Assembly: GCA_006386115.1 (NCBI GenBank)
Contig: VFIW01000107.1
Span: forward strand, 78,954 to 142,953
DNA length: 64,000 nucleotides
Direction: 5' to 3'
Source of the DNA: Globisporangium splendens
Lineage: Eukaryota; Oomycota; Peronosporomycetes; Pythiales; Pythiaceae
In this document: positions 10,583-21,637 of the stretch, piece by piece
How the letters are laid out: each line of letters starts with the position of its first letter
Position numbering within the stretch: the first letter of the stretch is position 1
The notes under the pieces: generated by a model
Database searches by the model: none
Told to the model about the DNA's origin: nothing
What the model saw: the letters and a program-made list of their open reading frames with translations, nothing else
Made by a program: the position numbers and the translations under genes

Positions 10583-10976
10583 TGATGATGAGAAATTGCC
10601 CTACAGCTAACACAGAGAAAGAATGGCTTCTTCATGTGCATGCTCTTTGTTTATGCCTTTATGTGTGGTGTCTCTCTCTCTCTTTTTTCTTCTTTCTTTC
10701 ACAGCTACAAGTGGATGGAAGCGTCTACTTCTGCCCAGCAAATAATAAATAGCTATCGAAACAGTAATAGTAGTAATATTTATAGGAATGTAAATAGGGG
10801 GTTGGTTGGGCGGGCGAGCTCGCTGACAGTGGCGTCAACCAAGGCAGCAGCATCTTCACAATATCGGACCGAGCCGGTCGCGGGTCAATACATAGCAGCA
10901 GCAGACAACTTGCTCGTTCTCTCGCGCGCGTTCGATCAGCACCACACACTCACGACAAAACGGGGGAGCGCACGCT
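10583..10976. other. Convergent intergenic region
   Basis: 3' regions of the small membrane protein and the CCCH gene. Contains a CT-rich tract near 10670-10700 and an AT-rich TAATAGTAGTAA-like stretch near 10760. No coding evidence. Confidence 0.4.
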
Positions 10977-12000
10977 CTAGTGGAAGCGCTCGAACACGCT
11001 CAGGCGAGGACTGTGCTCGCTGCCCGAGCCAGACTTCTTCTCGTTCACGTCGAACGGCTTCGTCGTGTCCAGGTTCAGCACAAGACCCGACGACCAGCGC
11101 GACGTGTCCAGCTTCTCGCTAGAACCAAAGTCCACCGACGACGGCACCGACGACGACGAAAATTCCTTCCACAGCTCGTCCGACTCCAGAGAAAAGTCCT
11201 TCTTGTGGATCAACGCCGAGCTCGACGCCGACCGCGCCAACGACTCGCTGCCCGCAGCCGCGCCAACCGACGACGCATCCACAGGCGTGGTGCTGATCGT
11301 ACCGACAACAGCGTTCGACGGCGACTCGTTCTCCTGCGTGAGCGAAAACTTCATCAACGCGTCAATGGCATCCTGAAGGTCCGGGTAGCTTGGCTGCGCG
11401 CCGTTGGTGCTGGTCTGGTTGCTGCTCGTAGGCGACGACAACGGCATCGAGCCGATGGCGCCAGGCACAGACGACACTTGTGGTAAGGTGCCAAAGTGGT
11501 CACCCGCATAATTTAACTTGGGAGCAGGACGCGTGCTGCCCCACGTGCTCTTGTCAAAGGACGACAGCAAAGAGTACTCCTTCTGGTACGACGTCATGCT
11601 CGGCACACCCATGTGGTCCGCCATGTGGTCCGCCACGTGGTGGTGGTGGTGGTGGTCGCCGTACAGGTAATTGCTGTTCACAGACGACGAACCCAGGTCC
11701 GACGGTGGAGGCACACCGAGCCCGTTCATGCCACCCATGCGGTCCTTGTCCACCAAAAACATGTTGCCCATCGAGCCCATCCCCTGCGGCGAGTACTGCG
11801 GCGCATTGTAGCCCTCGACTTCCTCATGGATGAAGCGGCAGCGGCTGCCGTACGGACAGTGGCCCGATCCCCAGTACGACTTGCACTTGGTCGTCTTGTA
11901 CTTGGGGTGGCGCACCACATGGCGCAGCTCCGCGAGACCGTGCGCAAACTGGCACTTGGCTGCAATTACACAAAGATAGATACACAATCAGGTCAGTGTC

Positions 12001-12033
<33 letters not shown>

Positions 12034-12281
12034 GGAATTAAAACTGTAGCTACCAAGCAAGACATACCTCCATAGCGACAGTTGCCGAACTCGGAGAAAC
12101 GCTTGCAAAGCTCCGTCTTGTAGAGCGACGACTTGGTGCCGTTCTTCGGACTGTTCTCCTCGTTCAGGTACCCATCGTCGCCTTGGAGGTCGTAGCCGTC
12201 GTTCACGCTCGTGTCCAGCTGGAGGAAGTTGTCCTTGGGCAGCGAGTAGTAGTTCAAATGGTCCATGGACGAGAGCAACAT
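10977..12281 (-). CDS. Tandem CCCH zinc-finger RNA-binding protein (TIS11/tristetraprolin type)
   Basis: Two exons, 12281-12068 and 11959-10977, phase 1, 398 residues. Two C-x8-C-x5-C-x3-H fingers are preceded by the family lead-in sequences YKTELC and YKTTKC. Finger 1 uses Cys59, Cys68, Cys74 and His78; finger 2 uses Cys97, Cys106, Cys112 and His116. Their 18-residue spacing matches TIS11/ZFP36 proteins, which bind AU-rich 3' UTR elements and promote mRNA decay. The intron splits finger 1 and holds a CA/TA microsatellite (about 12001-12035). The C-terminal 280 residues are Ser/Gly/Pro rich with a six-His run and no recognised domain. Expected to act in nucleus and cytoplasm. Confidence 0.88.
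12002..12034. repeat. CA/TA compound microsatellite in CCCH intron
   Basis: About ten CA dinucleotides followed by about seven TA dinucleotides, entirely within the CCCH gene intron. Confidence 0.9.
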
Positions 12282-15200
12282 CTTGTGTGCTTGCTTGCTT
12301 GTCTTTCTCGATGTTCAAACAAGTGGCTCGGGGGTTCAGTTGTTGACGCAAATTGCGCGCACGTGTCTTTCTGCTCAACCAAGCAAAAAAGAAGGGCGGG
12401 ACGGGATATCGAAACAGGGGAGGCACTCACTCTCACACGCGCGATTGGTAGAGAGGCGACCGACAGACGATAGATGAAGGAGGAGGAGGCGGCGGCAGCG
12501 ATGGAGAAGAACGAGAAATGAGTCGCGTCGTCACCAGTCGTCTCTTGAGGCTGCCGTGCACGAAGGAAGGCACAGGAGAGAGGGAAGGCAGGCAAAGCGA
12601 GCGGCGCGCGCAAGAAAAAAAACTAAAGCTCGCAGACAGCACAGCAACACACAACCACAGGCCGAAGGAGGGCAGGCAGGCGGGTCTGGAACAACAGACG
12701 CAGCAAGAAGGAAGGAAAAAAAACCAGCACGTTCACCCGCTCTGCTTGCGTACCTCCCTCCTGTCCGCGCAAGTTTTCCCCAAACCCCCATCCTGTTTTC
12801 CCTCCCCCTCTCCGCACGGGTGCGTGCTCCTCTCCTCACCTCATCTTCTTAAACCTCGGAACCAAGGTTTTATTTTTGCAGCGTTGCTCTTTCGAGAGGT
12901 TTGTTCACACACACACCACGGATCGAGTCAACGCTGTCGGTCAAGAAATCACAAAAGTTGAAAAAAAAAAACCTTACGAGCGAGGTTTTGAAGTGCAACA
13001 CAAACCGTCGTCCCACTGTTTCTTTCAGGTCAGATGGTCAGAACGGGGGAACAACCGAGTCGCGCTTCTCCGGACGTATCCACGCACCGTGATGACGGCT
13101 CTGATTGAACCACCCCACGCTTACTCGGAGCACGACACAAATCGCGCACAATGCGCATTGCGACACGAAGAGCTCTTCTTTAATGCGCGTGTTAGTCTGC
13201 GCGTTCGTCTCCATCTTGCTTCTTCTATCTTCTGTCTCCTTCTGTCTTTGGGCAAAAAGACGCGGCGAAACCATCGCGACACATCCGGTGCGAGCATCGC
13301 GTCACAACCTGCTCAAAAAACCTCGAATGGGTTGTCTTTGCTTTTTGCGTTTGCAAGTGTTTTCTTTCGAAACCACGGTGTCCGAGAAGAAGGGTTTTTT
13401 GTACAAAGTGGAATAGGGGTGTGGATTCTAAACCTACCCCGTCTTTGAGCCTTCTGCAACTCGAGCGGTCATTTTCGATTTATTACTTGCAGTTACAGGT
13501 GGAGATCCGCAAACCAAAAATCCAGATCCAGACAACGCTCTTTGTAGTCATCTGCGCATCCAGAAGAACCTTTCGTAATTATAATGTAGGACTCGTCAGA
13601 TCTGATCGCAAGAACTCTGTCCACAAAGTCGCACCCCAAAACTGTCAGCCTGCCAAATATTATATGCCTGCTACAACGTGTTTGGAAACGAAGATGACTA
13701 CATGGAGAGTGATCTGGCGCTTGCAAAATCCGCAGACGGTGTGACAAAGCGGACCGTAATTTTCGCCAAAAGAGAGTGTGCGCGCACCCAGCAACAAACA
13801 ACCAAACGCACAAACGCACGGTCCAGCTGGGAACCTGCGAAACCCCAGCACCCAGGAAGAACGGATTGCACAGCCACGCTCCGATTATTCCTGCCAAACA
13901 GCATATTCTCCTGCCATTTCGGTTTCTTGTCAAGTGTCGCAACCCTTCCAGAATGCATTCGGGAACCTACGCAACAGCCTATGGCGCCAGGATCTTTGTG
14001 CGCCATGTGTTTCTTTCCTTGTTTGTTTGCTCTCGCATGACATGAATGGCATTCGAATATTCGTTGGATCGGCCGTCGATGGAGCTCTCTCTATGCGTGG
14101 CTGGCGCATGTCCTCGGTGGCGCTGAGGAGGATGTGCGCTGTTATGGGAAACCAAGAGACGGATTCTCTGCAGCTCTTTCATTTTGGTTGGTGTCTGCAG
14201 ACAGCAAGCACTCGCAACGCGTTTTTTGCGGCGTCGTCCAAACGCGAAAATGCGGGGCTTGTTGTTCCTCGAAGCAATACTGTTGCAGCACACACACGCA
14301 TTTTTGGATCGTATATGCCGTGGCCATATCGTTTCTTTTTTTTGTTGTTGTTGTTCTTCTTCTTCCTTTCTTTCTTTCGCATCGGGTGCATTCACACAGC
14401 GAAGAAAATCAGTCATGCCGTTGTTGTGCGCATTTTGCCTTACAAAGGGCACATGGGTACACGCGAGCAAAATGCACATTTGTTTGTTATCACACGTGTG
14501 TGTCTGTTGAAGATCGCACGTGGACCAAGGGAAAGAATGCAATCGAGCCCAGCATTCTGGTGCTTCAAGAAGCGGTCCACAGTACTTGAGAATGCGCACA
14601 TGCCCATCAGAGGTTGCCGGTGGTGACGTGGGGAAGTGCAGCGCGTGATGCAAACGAATGCAGAGCCGATTGGCCGTCTAACGCGCACCAGAAAAACGGA
14701 TGGACCTTGTTGCCGAGCTGTCACGATTCCCTCTGCTGTCAATATTTGGAGGCAGAGAGCCAACCACACAAGCAAGATCCGCGTCTCTTCGAGTATGCTA
14801 CTCGATAGTTTTTTCGCTGTGAGTGTCTGCTGATCTGTGTTGTACCCAAGTGTCAAGTATGCGGTTCGATGGGTTCTGCTGTCGCACATGGCTTTTCCCA
14901 CTTTTACAATTGAATGAACATGGACGCAGCGATGCGACTGAGGCTCGCGTGTTGGCATTCTTTCTCCTCGATCACGCGAGTGTTAAATGCCTGTCTGCTT
15001 CGATCATCTGTGCGTGTTCTGCAGGTGGCCGTGAACGCATGCTTCTTGCGAGGCAACAGCGGTGGCTGCGGTCTGAGGAGCTTCATTGCTGCTCTCCTGA
15101 TTGCAGCTCGCAGCAACGGCACATTGTTCATTCGGTTTTTCTATCATGCTGTATCCAGTGTCAAGCGTGCGATTGTTTCGATGGACGCGGCTGGCTCACT

Positions 15201-15688
15201 CACGTGGCTACGCGCATGGCTCTTCTTGTACAGTGGTCAAAGCGACACCATGGGTGAGCCGCGACAGGCACCAGCAGCCATCCATATTGAAGTTGTCTCT
15301 CTATTTGAGCTAGGGTCCAATGCTGAACGGTAGCATTCCAACCGTGTGGGCAACCACCCGCAGCGCATCGTCGTCGTCTGTGGAGCTACATCTCGATGCG
15401 ATTCAGCATGCAATGCCTTGAAGTTCACTCTCGATCAAGTGAATGGTTGTCAGATCAGCGGTACAGGATGCGATGTGCGCATGATCTGCTGGGTATTGTG
15501 GGTTGCATTGCAACTTGTGTGACCTCGCGCGTTTGGTTGCTCTGGGGCGATGCCCGCTGCGTTGAAGCTTTCAACCGCTTTCAAAATGTTGTCAACTTCT
15601 TTCAACTGAACGCGGTTCGCTTTGTTCTTTCTCTGTCGAAGTGACAGGGACTCCTGCATTTGCAAATTCGCCGGATCGAACCAGAAGC
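12282..15688. other. 3.4 kb gene-poor region
   Basis: No ORF here has the third-position G/C bias of the surrounding genes, and overlapping ORFs on both strands around 13.8-14.6 kb have similar, unconvincing composition. Contains A- and T-rich tracts (12961-12970, 14336-14370). A 78-codon ORF from 13183 starts with a hydrophobic leader but lacks other support. The part next to the CCCH gene is probably its promoter and 5' UTR. I see no transposon signature. Confidence 0.4.
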
Positions 15689-16105
15689 ATGTCGAGCCTC
15701 CATTGCGCCGTGGTGGGACAACAAACCGTGTTTCCTGTGAACATCGAGCTGAACTGCACTGTGCACGAATTGAAGGAGAAGATCATAACGCAGAACGAGT
15801 TCCCGTTCCCTGCGAGGTCTTTGGAGCTGTACCTTGCGAAGAAGGACGGCAGTTGGTTGAAAGTCGAAGATCTCGGCGAGCTGCTGAAAGGAGGAGTTGA
15901 CGAGATTTGCGGCGGGTATACGGAAATGTGTCCATTGCTCAAGCTTGACCTTGAGTACTTTGGAGTGGACTTCGTGTCTAGTCCTGAGAGCCTTCACATC
16001 TTGGTGGTGCCACCAGAGCGTGGAATTGAAGTGAGGAATTTGGAGCGTCCGTTGAATGTTTTTGTTTGCTTCTTTTGCAATGATGGCTTATATCATATGC
16101 AGTGA
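15689..16105 (+). CDS. Crinkler (CRN) effector N-terminal header without a C-terminal effector domain
   Basis: Encodes a ubiquitin-like CRN header. It starts MSSLHCAVVGQQTVFPV, followed by the LxLYLAK motif at about residues 50-56 (SLELYLAKKDGSWL), and ends with LHILVVPPE, the HVLVxxP-type motif. In oomycete CRNs this motif marks the end of the header, where different C-terminal domains are joined by recombination. Here the frame continues only about 25 more residues of unrelated sequence. A good donor (GTGAGG at 16031) spliced to the acceptor at 16138 gives a stop after two codons. CRN headers direct export and host-cell uptake, and the bodies act in host nuclei. Without a body this is a truncated gene or relic. 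LYLAK rather than LFLAK is the form reported for Pythium and Albugo. Confidence 0.75.
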   Translation: MSSLHCAVVGQQTVFPVNIELNCTVHELKEKIITQNEFPFPARSLELYLAKKDGSWLKVEDLGELLKGGVDEICGGYTEMCPLLKLDLEYFGVDFVSSPESLHILVVPPERGIEVRNLERPLNVFVCFFCNDGLYHMQ

Positions 16106-16143
16106 CTGATGATGTGCTTTCTTTGTGATGTCATGCAGTACGC

Positions 16144-17259
16144 ATGAAGCGCCTTTCGATACTGGAATGCTTCATTGGTGTTTCACTCGCGTCCGCGCTG
16201 CCTCCACTGCCTCGGCAGGATGCCACCGTGCACCCGAGCGCCTTCACACGCCAGATCACGTCATTGTCCACGCAGTTGCATGTCATTGCGTCGTCGTCCG
16301 CACTCAATGCCATCGTGCCATCGCCGCTGTCGACGAAGAGGACAACCCAGCAATTGGGACAAACGAGCAGCCCCACCTCGGTCTACGCAAACGCGTCCCG
16401 TGTATTCTGGAGCGGGAAACTCTTTCTGCATGCAGCAATCGGAATCGGGTACGTCGTGCTCGCAGTCCTGCGGCAGACGTTGACGCACACGCTGCCACTG
16501 CAAGTACCATTGTTCGTGGCTCATAATGACGACGCCATTGTCGCAGAATGCCAGCTCGTTGTTGCCTCCTGCAGTCTCTTTGCAAGTATCCACTTTGGCT
16601 TGATGCTAGCCATGCCTTTGCAGAAAACTCGCTGCTTTGGAACACGCGTACGAGTTACTCCTGTAATGGTGATAGCAGCAGCCAGTCCCGCGTCAAACGA
16701 CCAGGTCCAGCCATTCGAGAGTGTGCACAGTAATAGCGCGGAAAGAAACGGTCTCAACTCGGCACCGGCACCAAAAGCAAAGCCAATCGCAGAGCATCCC
16801 CGCGATCATCATCAGCTGCTGGCTGCCTCTCATTGCTCATATTTTGATGCAAAAAGCAAATCCATTGCCGCGACGACTCGTATCTAACATTCTCCCCATG
16901 TTGCTGCTCGACATCGTTGCAGTGCTGATCGTACCCATCGGTCCTCTCGTCCACAAACCAACGCATCCTATGGTAAATACTTGCCCTTGTCAAGAAGACG
17001 CTCGAGTGACGACCCGTACATGGTGAAGATGCTGCTGAACCTCCGTTTTGCGACGTCTTTGGGACCGCCAGTGCGTCGGATTCTCTCTGACCTCCATCTT
17101 CTCGTTGGGATGCATGCTATGGTGGCAATGCTCGTGATCCACCTCGATCTGTCAATGAACCAAGTCCACGTCACGCCGCTAGATTCGAAAGACGTCGTCG
17201 CAGTGAATCCGCGCACTGCCACAAAATCTTCGTCACTGCTGTCGTGCCTACAAGCGTGA
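16144..17259 (+). pseudogene. Multi-pass membrane protein gene with two frame breaks
   Basis: Coding signal (G/C-ending codons, hydrophobic segments) runs through three frames in succession. Frame A runs from the ATG at 16144 to about 16790, with membrane-like segments KLFLHAAIGIGYVVLAVLR and CQLVVASCSLFASIHFGLML. Frame B runs about 16795-16970, with AIIISCWLPLIAHILM and LPMLLLDIVAVLIVPIGPLV. Frame A resumes to the stop at 17259, with DLHLLVGMHAMVAMLVIHLDL. The first shift coincides with a CCCC run near 16796-16799, the second with a CC near 16970. The two shifts compensate, which suits either assembly indels or early decay. About five predicted membrane segments; no family recognised. It begins 39 bp after the unspliced CRN stop, and a phase-1 splice could in principle fuse the two. 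Confidence 0.5.
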
Positions 17260-17756
17260 CGACGACACTACAGCTCCATGAACTCTCACTGCGTGGGAAC
17301 GCGATCCAAGAAGTCTCACCTGCGCTCTTGGAGAATAGCAAATGCGTCTGGCTGAATGGGAATAGCTCCCAGAGTTTCAGCGCTTGAGTAGCAGCGGCTC
17401 CAATTTGTCTGGGCTGCAGTTGCTGTCGATGGAGTCTACGATGCATTCTGAATGGACCTGCGGAAATTGACCTTGAAGTCAAAGTACTTGCATGTTGCAA
17501 GCCACCTGCAAGGGCATCTGGGACAAGAAGGGCATCGCGAGCGCTAAACATAACGCCATGCTTATTTGATTAAAGAGCTCCTCGGAACGGTGACGGCGTA
17601 ATGTTGATGGTCGGCGTGCGTTGCAACACGCTAGCGACTGGATCAATGGCCGCACATGAGAGAGAGAGAGAGAGACGTCGCGCCTGAATCGCAGCGCTTG
17701 GTTTGATGATCGTGCGACAAGGGCAAATAGGAAATGTATTAATCGCATTTATTGCT
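17260..17756. other. Intergenic region
   Basis: Between the broken membrane protein gene and the Ser/Arg-rich ORF. Contains an AG microsatellite near 17658-17673. No coding evidence. Confidence 0.4.
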
Positions 17757-18201
17757 CTATCTGGCATACGTTTGTACTTCAAGTGACAGTGGGTAGATCA
17801 AGTAGCTTGCATTGTAGCAGCCAGAGTTGTTGAATAATGAAGAATCCAAGGACCAACACACTGAGCTCGCCATCGATTTCAACTGCGACGATTTGTCGCG
17901 CCACGAGCGGTTCGAGTACCAGGACTCGCTCGGATGCGCCTTGCGCGACTGTGAGTTGCGGTTGTGGCGCCGCGAGGACGAGTTGTTAAAGTTTTTGCTC
18001 TGCACCGAGCGCGTCGCGCGCACAGGCACCACGATCTTGCGCGAACCGAGTGAGAGCTGGATCGAGCGCTCGACGATGGACCGGGAGCACCGGAACGGAA
18101 GCACTTGCTGCGCGAACGCCGTCGTCGACGTCTGGCGCTGGAGGTCGGTGCGCGAAAGCGAGCGCGCCACCATCGCCGGACGAGACGCCGTCGTAACGCA
18201 A
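17757..18201 (-). CDS. Small Ser/Arg-rich hypothetical protein
   Basis: 147 codons from an ATG at 18201; an in-frame upstream ATG exists at 18242. About the first 110 codons are nearly all G/C-ending, unlike the surrounding non-coding DNA and unlike the opposite strand. They read as a Ser-, Arg- and Gln-rich chain (for example MVARSLSRTDLQRQTSTTAF and SSSRRHNRNSQSRK). The last 35 codons lose this bias, which suggests the natural 3' end is missing or a splice has been overlooked. No domain is recognised. It could be the 5' end of a longer, truncated gene. Confidence 0.45.
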
Positions 18202-18242
18202 AGCCGAACTCGTAGTCGAATGGAGTCGAGTCCGTGTTGCAT

Positions 18243-20109
18243 GTGAGCATGCTCAGAACAACCTCAACATCAAAGCTGAAGAGCTATTTTGAGAACCAAA
18301 ATCGCTGTTATGCTTTCAGTGGATGGGAATCTGTATTTTGTGTTGCTTTCGCCAGATGCTGTTGGGGACAGAGGGCGGAACATGTAATGATGCGGACAGA
18401 AGCGGCACCAGATGTGTTCCATCGGGGGCCGTCGCGGTTGATGTGTTATGCACAGCACGTATCCATATGCAGAGGCGTCAGCCTGATCCACCAAGTTGCG
18501 ACCTCCCTTCTGATTGAAGTTGCTGTTTGCTGTCTGCCCTTTTTTCGAATCCAAAATGGCGATTTTGCAGGTTATGCAAAAACAGATTGCAGGTTATACT
18601 GTACCGTCTGACCTCCACATCTGGTTTGATAAAATGACACAGGTACACATCTGGAAAAAAGACAAATTTAAAAAGTAAAAGGCAGAAAGCAGTGCTGACT
18701 GTTTGCATTTATGATCCTGCTCAAACCGATAATTTTAGACTAGTCGACTTCAAGAGTGCATTAGAAGATAGCACTTGTGTTTGGATGCTGGAAGTCAGAA
18801 TCTCACCCCTCAAGTTGAAGTCACGCCGATAATCGCTAAACAGAATTGAGGGTCCTTGACGCTCGCGTCCACCGTCTGCAGTGCTGCCACAGCATACGAG
18901 TGGGTGGGTGGTCAAGGTACCCGTTGCTCCTAAATCGCGATTAAAGATTGTATTGCCATCCGCAGACTTCGCTTGTTGATCTTGGGGAAAATTACTCACT
19001 TGGGTGGGTCATGTGGACTCGTGGGATAACAAAAAGGGGCTTCATGGTATGCGACCATACGGAACAACCCTTTCTGGAACGTTTTGGGGACTTTTTCCAT
19101 CCATCAATGACGAAACACTTTGTCAATGCCACTCCATTGAAGGCACGTCCACTTGACACTCTGTGCTGTCGATGTGGCGGATGGCGTCTGAGCTTCAACC
19201 AGGTCAGTGGTGTTCTGAATGCGTCCGGCGCCATTCGTCAAAAGCTCAGTGTTTGGGCTCTATAAACTTACAAGTGGAGATAACATTGGTCACCACTTGA
19301 CACGCCGTCACACGAGAAACTGCCATGCGACTCTCTTTTGTATTCAATAGAAGATTGCATAATAGGCGTCTAAGCAGAACTGGCCTGAGGCAAGATGCGC
19401 ACTCATAAACACAGCGAGTGTAACGTTTGTGGTGGGTTTGGTCGTCAAGTCCGCATCTGAACCGACTGAGGCAACCAAACTGAAATTAGCTGCGAGATTA
19501 ATGGCTAGTTGGCAAAGAAAGCATCGTGCTATGACTCTATATGAACGCATCATGCTATGACTCTATATGAGCAGTTGGAACCCCGCCTGTTATCTCAGTA
19601 GGAATGCATAACGCAGAAGGAAAACGAAAATGAGTCTCCGAGTACAAAGACCAATATGTCAATACCCTTGACCTTCCCAAAAGGGGTCAACCCCAATTTA
19701 GCCCCTTTCAATCAACGTTTCGGTCCATCCGAAACTGTATCCCAGTCAACACTTCACAATGTGACAACGCAACCGTCTGCTCCCATGTGCACCTCCCACT
19801 ATCCAAAACAAGTACATTAGTTTATCTTGCACCCATTTCCTTGCATCGTCTACTGAGTCAAGTGAGTTCATCTGCCACTGTTTTTCCCGCACTTCTGGCT
19901 TTTTTGTTCCCAAAGACCCTCCCTCCAGTACCCCCCTCTACTTTGTGTGTGGCCAAATGGCTGATGCGGAAATGAACATGGAAGCGCTGCAGTAATGGAC
20001 GGCGGTCCATCCCCTCTCCCTTCCCTGTGAAATGGCGCTTGCTCCATGGGGGTATTCCCCAATTCGACCGCCTCCGCGCTGATCCGAATTCCCCAAAGGC
20101 AGTGACAAC
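18243..20109. other. 1.9 kb gene-poor region
   Basis: No convincing ORF. Contains a 26-bp tandem duplication at 19521-19572. The last few hundred bases are C/T-rich and probably the promoter and 5' UTR of the thaumatin-like gene. Confidence 0.4.
19521..19572. repeat. 26-bp direct tandem duplication
   Basis: Two near-identical copies starting gcatcgtgctatgactctat and gcatcatgctatgactctat, one mismatch in that shared stretch. Confidence 0.85.
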
Positions 20110-21438
20110 ATGGTGCGGACGTTCTCTGTGGCCGCCATTGTGGCCGTCATGACGATGGCGCCCATGAGCGCGCGCGCGTTCAATGTGCAGCTCACCAACA
20201 AGTGCGACTCGAGCATCGACCTGTTCGACGCCAAGACCGTCGAGAAGATCGCGCCCGGTGGCTCCATCACGCGCTCCGTCGGCGCCAACACTGGCGCGCA
20301 CGTCTTCCGCTCCAGCACGAGCGCGCAGGCCACCTGTGCGTCTACCATTATGCTATGTGTCCCATAATCTCATTCGCGTCCCTCTGAACAAAGGAAAGTC
20401 TGACATATGTATGCATGTTATCACTTGCAGTGGCCGAGTTTTCGGGGGATGGCGGCCGCGCATGGTACGACATCAGCATCATCCCAACGGGACCAAAGAG
20501 CGGGGTACGTTACCACTCTACTGACTCGGTATGGAATACGTCATGGCTAATGACCTTCTGTTTGTATGTGCATACAGCCTGACTACTGTGGAAGCCTCCA
20601 GGCGTGCAAGGACTACACGGGCGGCGTGGGCTTCAACGTGGCCATGCAGATCGCACCCAAGACGCCCGACGGCGACCGCTGCCGTGTGCTCACGTGCATG
20701 GCTGACGGCTGCGCCGACGCGTACCAGTTCCCCAAGGACGACACCAAGACGCACACGTGTGTGCTCTCGACGGATTTTGAGGTGACGTTCTGTCCTGGCG
20801 GCAACGGCGGCGCGACACCAGCGCCAACCCCACCACCTACCACCCAAGCACCGACTCCGCCACCAACGACCCAAGCTCCTACTCCAGCACCAACTCCAGC
20901 GCCGACTCCTTCCCCAACGCCAGAGCCAACGCCAGAGCCAACGCCGGCACCAAAGGCGGAGCTGGAGAGCGGACTGCTCTTGTCCAACGCGACTGACAGC
21001 AGCTCCAGCTCGTCGCTCAGTGTTGACGCTGGTGATGAAAAGGACCGCAGCATCGAGGACTCGGACAACACGCTTGCCACCGTGGCGCCAACCGGAAGCA
21101 AGGAAGATGCTGCTTCTGCTACCACGTCCACCGCCGATGTCATCGCGGGCGAAGCGTCGACGACCACTTCGGACTCGACTGTCGCGATCGGAGGCGGAGC
21201 GTCTTCGGGAGACAATGTGCAGCAAGTGAACGCCAAGACCAGCACCGGGAGTACGTCGGGTGCGGGTCTGATCGTTCTCATGGTCATGGGCGCCGCGGCC
21301 GTGGTCGCTGGCACGGCCATCTTTGCTGTGCGCCGCAAGAAGGCGCAGCTGGACGCGCTCGACGACAAGACCCCCGCTGGAAGCTTCGATCAGAACCGCC
21401 GCATGATGACGACCCCCATGGGTAGCTGCATCTTGTAG
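20110..21438 (+). CDS. Membrane-anchored thaumatin-like protein with Pro/Thr stalk
   Basis: Three exons, 20110-20335, 20431-20504 and 20578-21438, phases 1 and 0, 386 residues. A signal peptide (MVRTFSVAAIVAVMTMAP...ARAF) precedes a thaumatin-like fold: FNVQLTNKCDSSIDLF, AEFSGDGGRAWYDISI, then PDYCGSLQACKDYTGGVGF and several further Cys suited to the conserved disulfides. A stalk follows with repeated APTP and EPTP units, then Ser/Thr-rich sequence, then one transmembrane helix (GLIVLMVMGAAAVVAGTAIF) and a short basic cytoplasmic tail. The thaumatin-like unit is shorter than plant PR-5. Probably a wall-spanning surface protein exposing a glucan-binding module; binding is inferred from the family. 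Confidence 0.75.
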
Positions 21439-21637
21439 GGAGGAAGCTTTCTACTTACTAATCAAGAAGAAGGGAGATCTGGAGGTGATGGTGTGGATTG
21501 CAACTCTGCGTTAACGAGTCATCTCTCCTCTAAATATGTCGTGCACAAAGTAGTGTTGTTCAGTCCCTGAACTGGGATTTCCATATGTTCCTTTTTTCTT
21601 TTTTAAACCATCTTCCACATCCATCCTCTCGTTATCT

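Noticed and set aside
13183..13416. 78-codon ORF with a hydrophobic leader, possible secreted effector
   Set aside because: No RXLR or other effector motif, weak codon bias, and leader-like stretches are common in T-rich DNA.
13778..14653. Overlapping ORFs of 282 (+) and 224 (-) codons
   Set aside because: Neither has G/C-ending codon bias or a recognisable motif.
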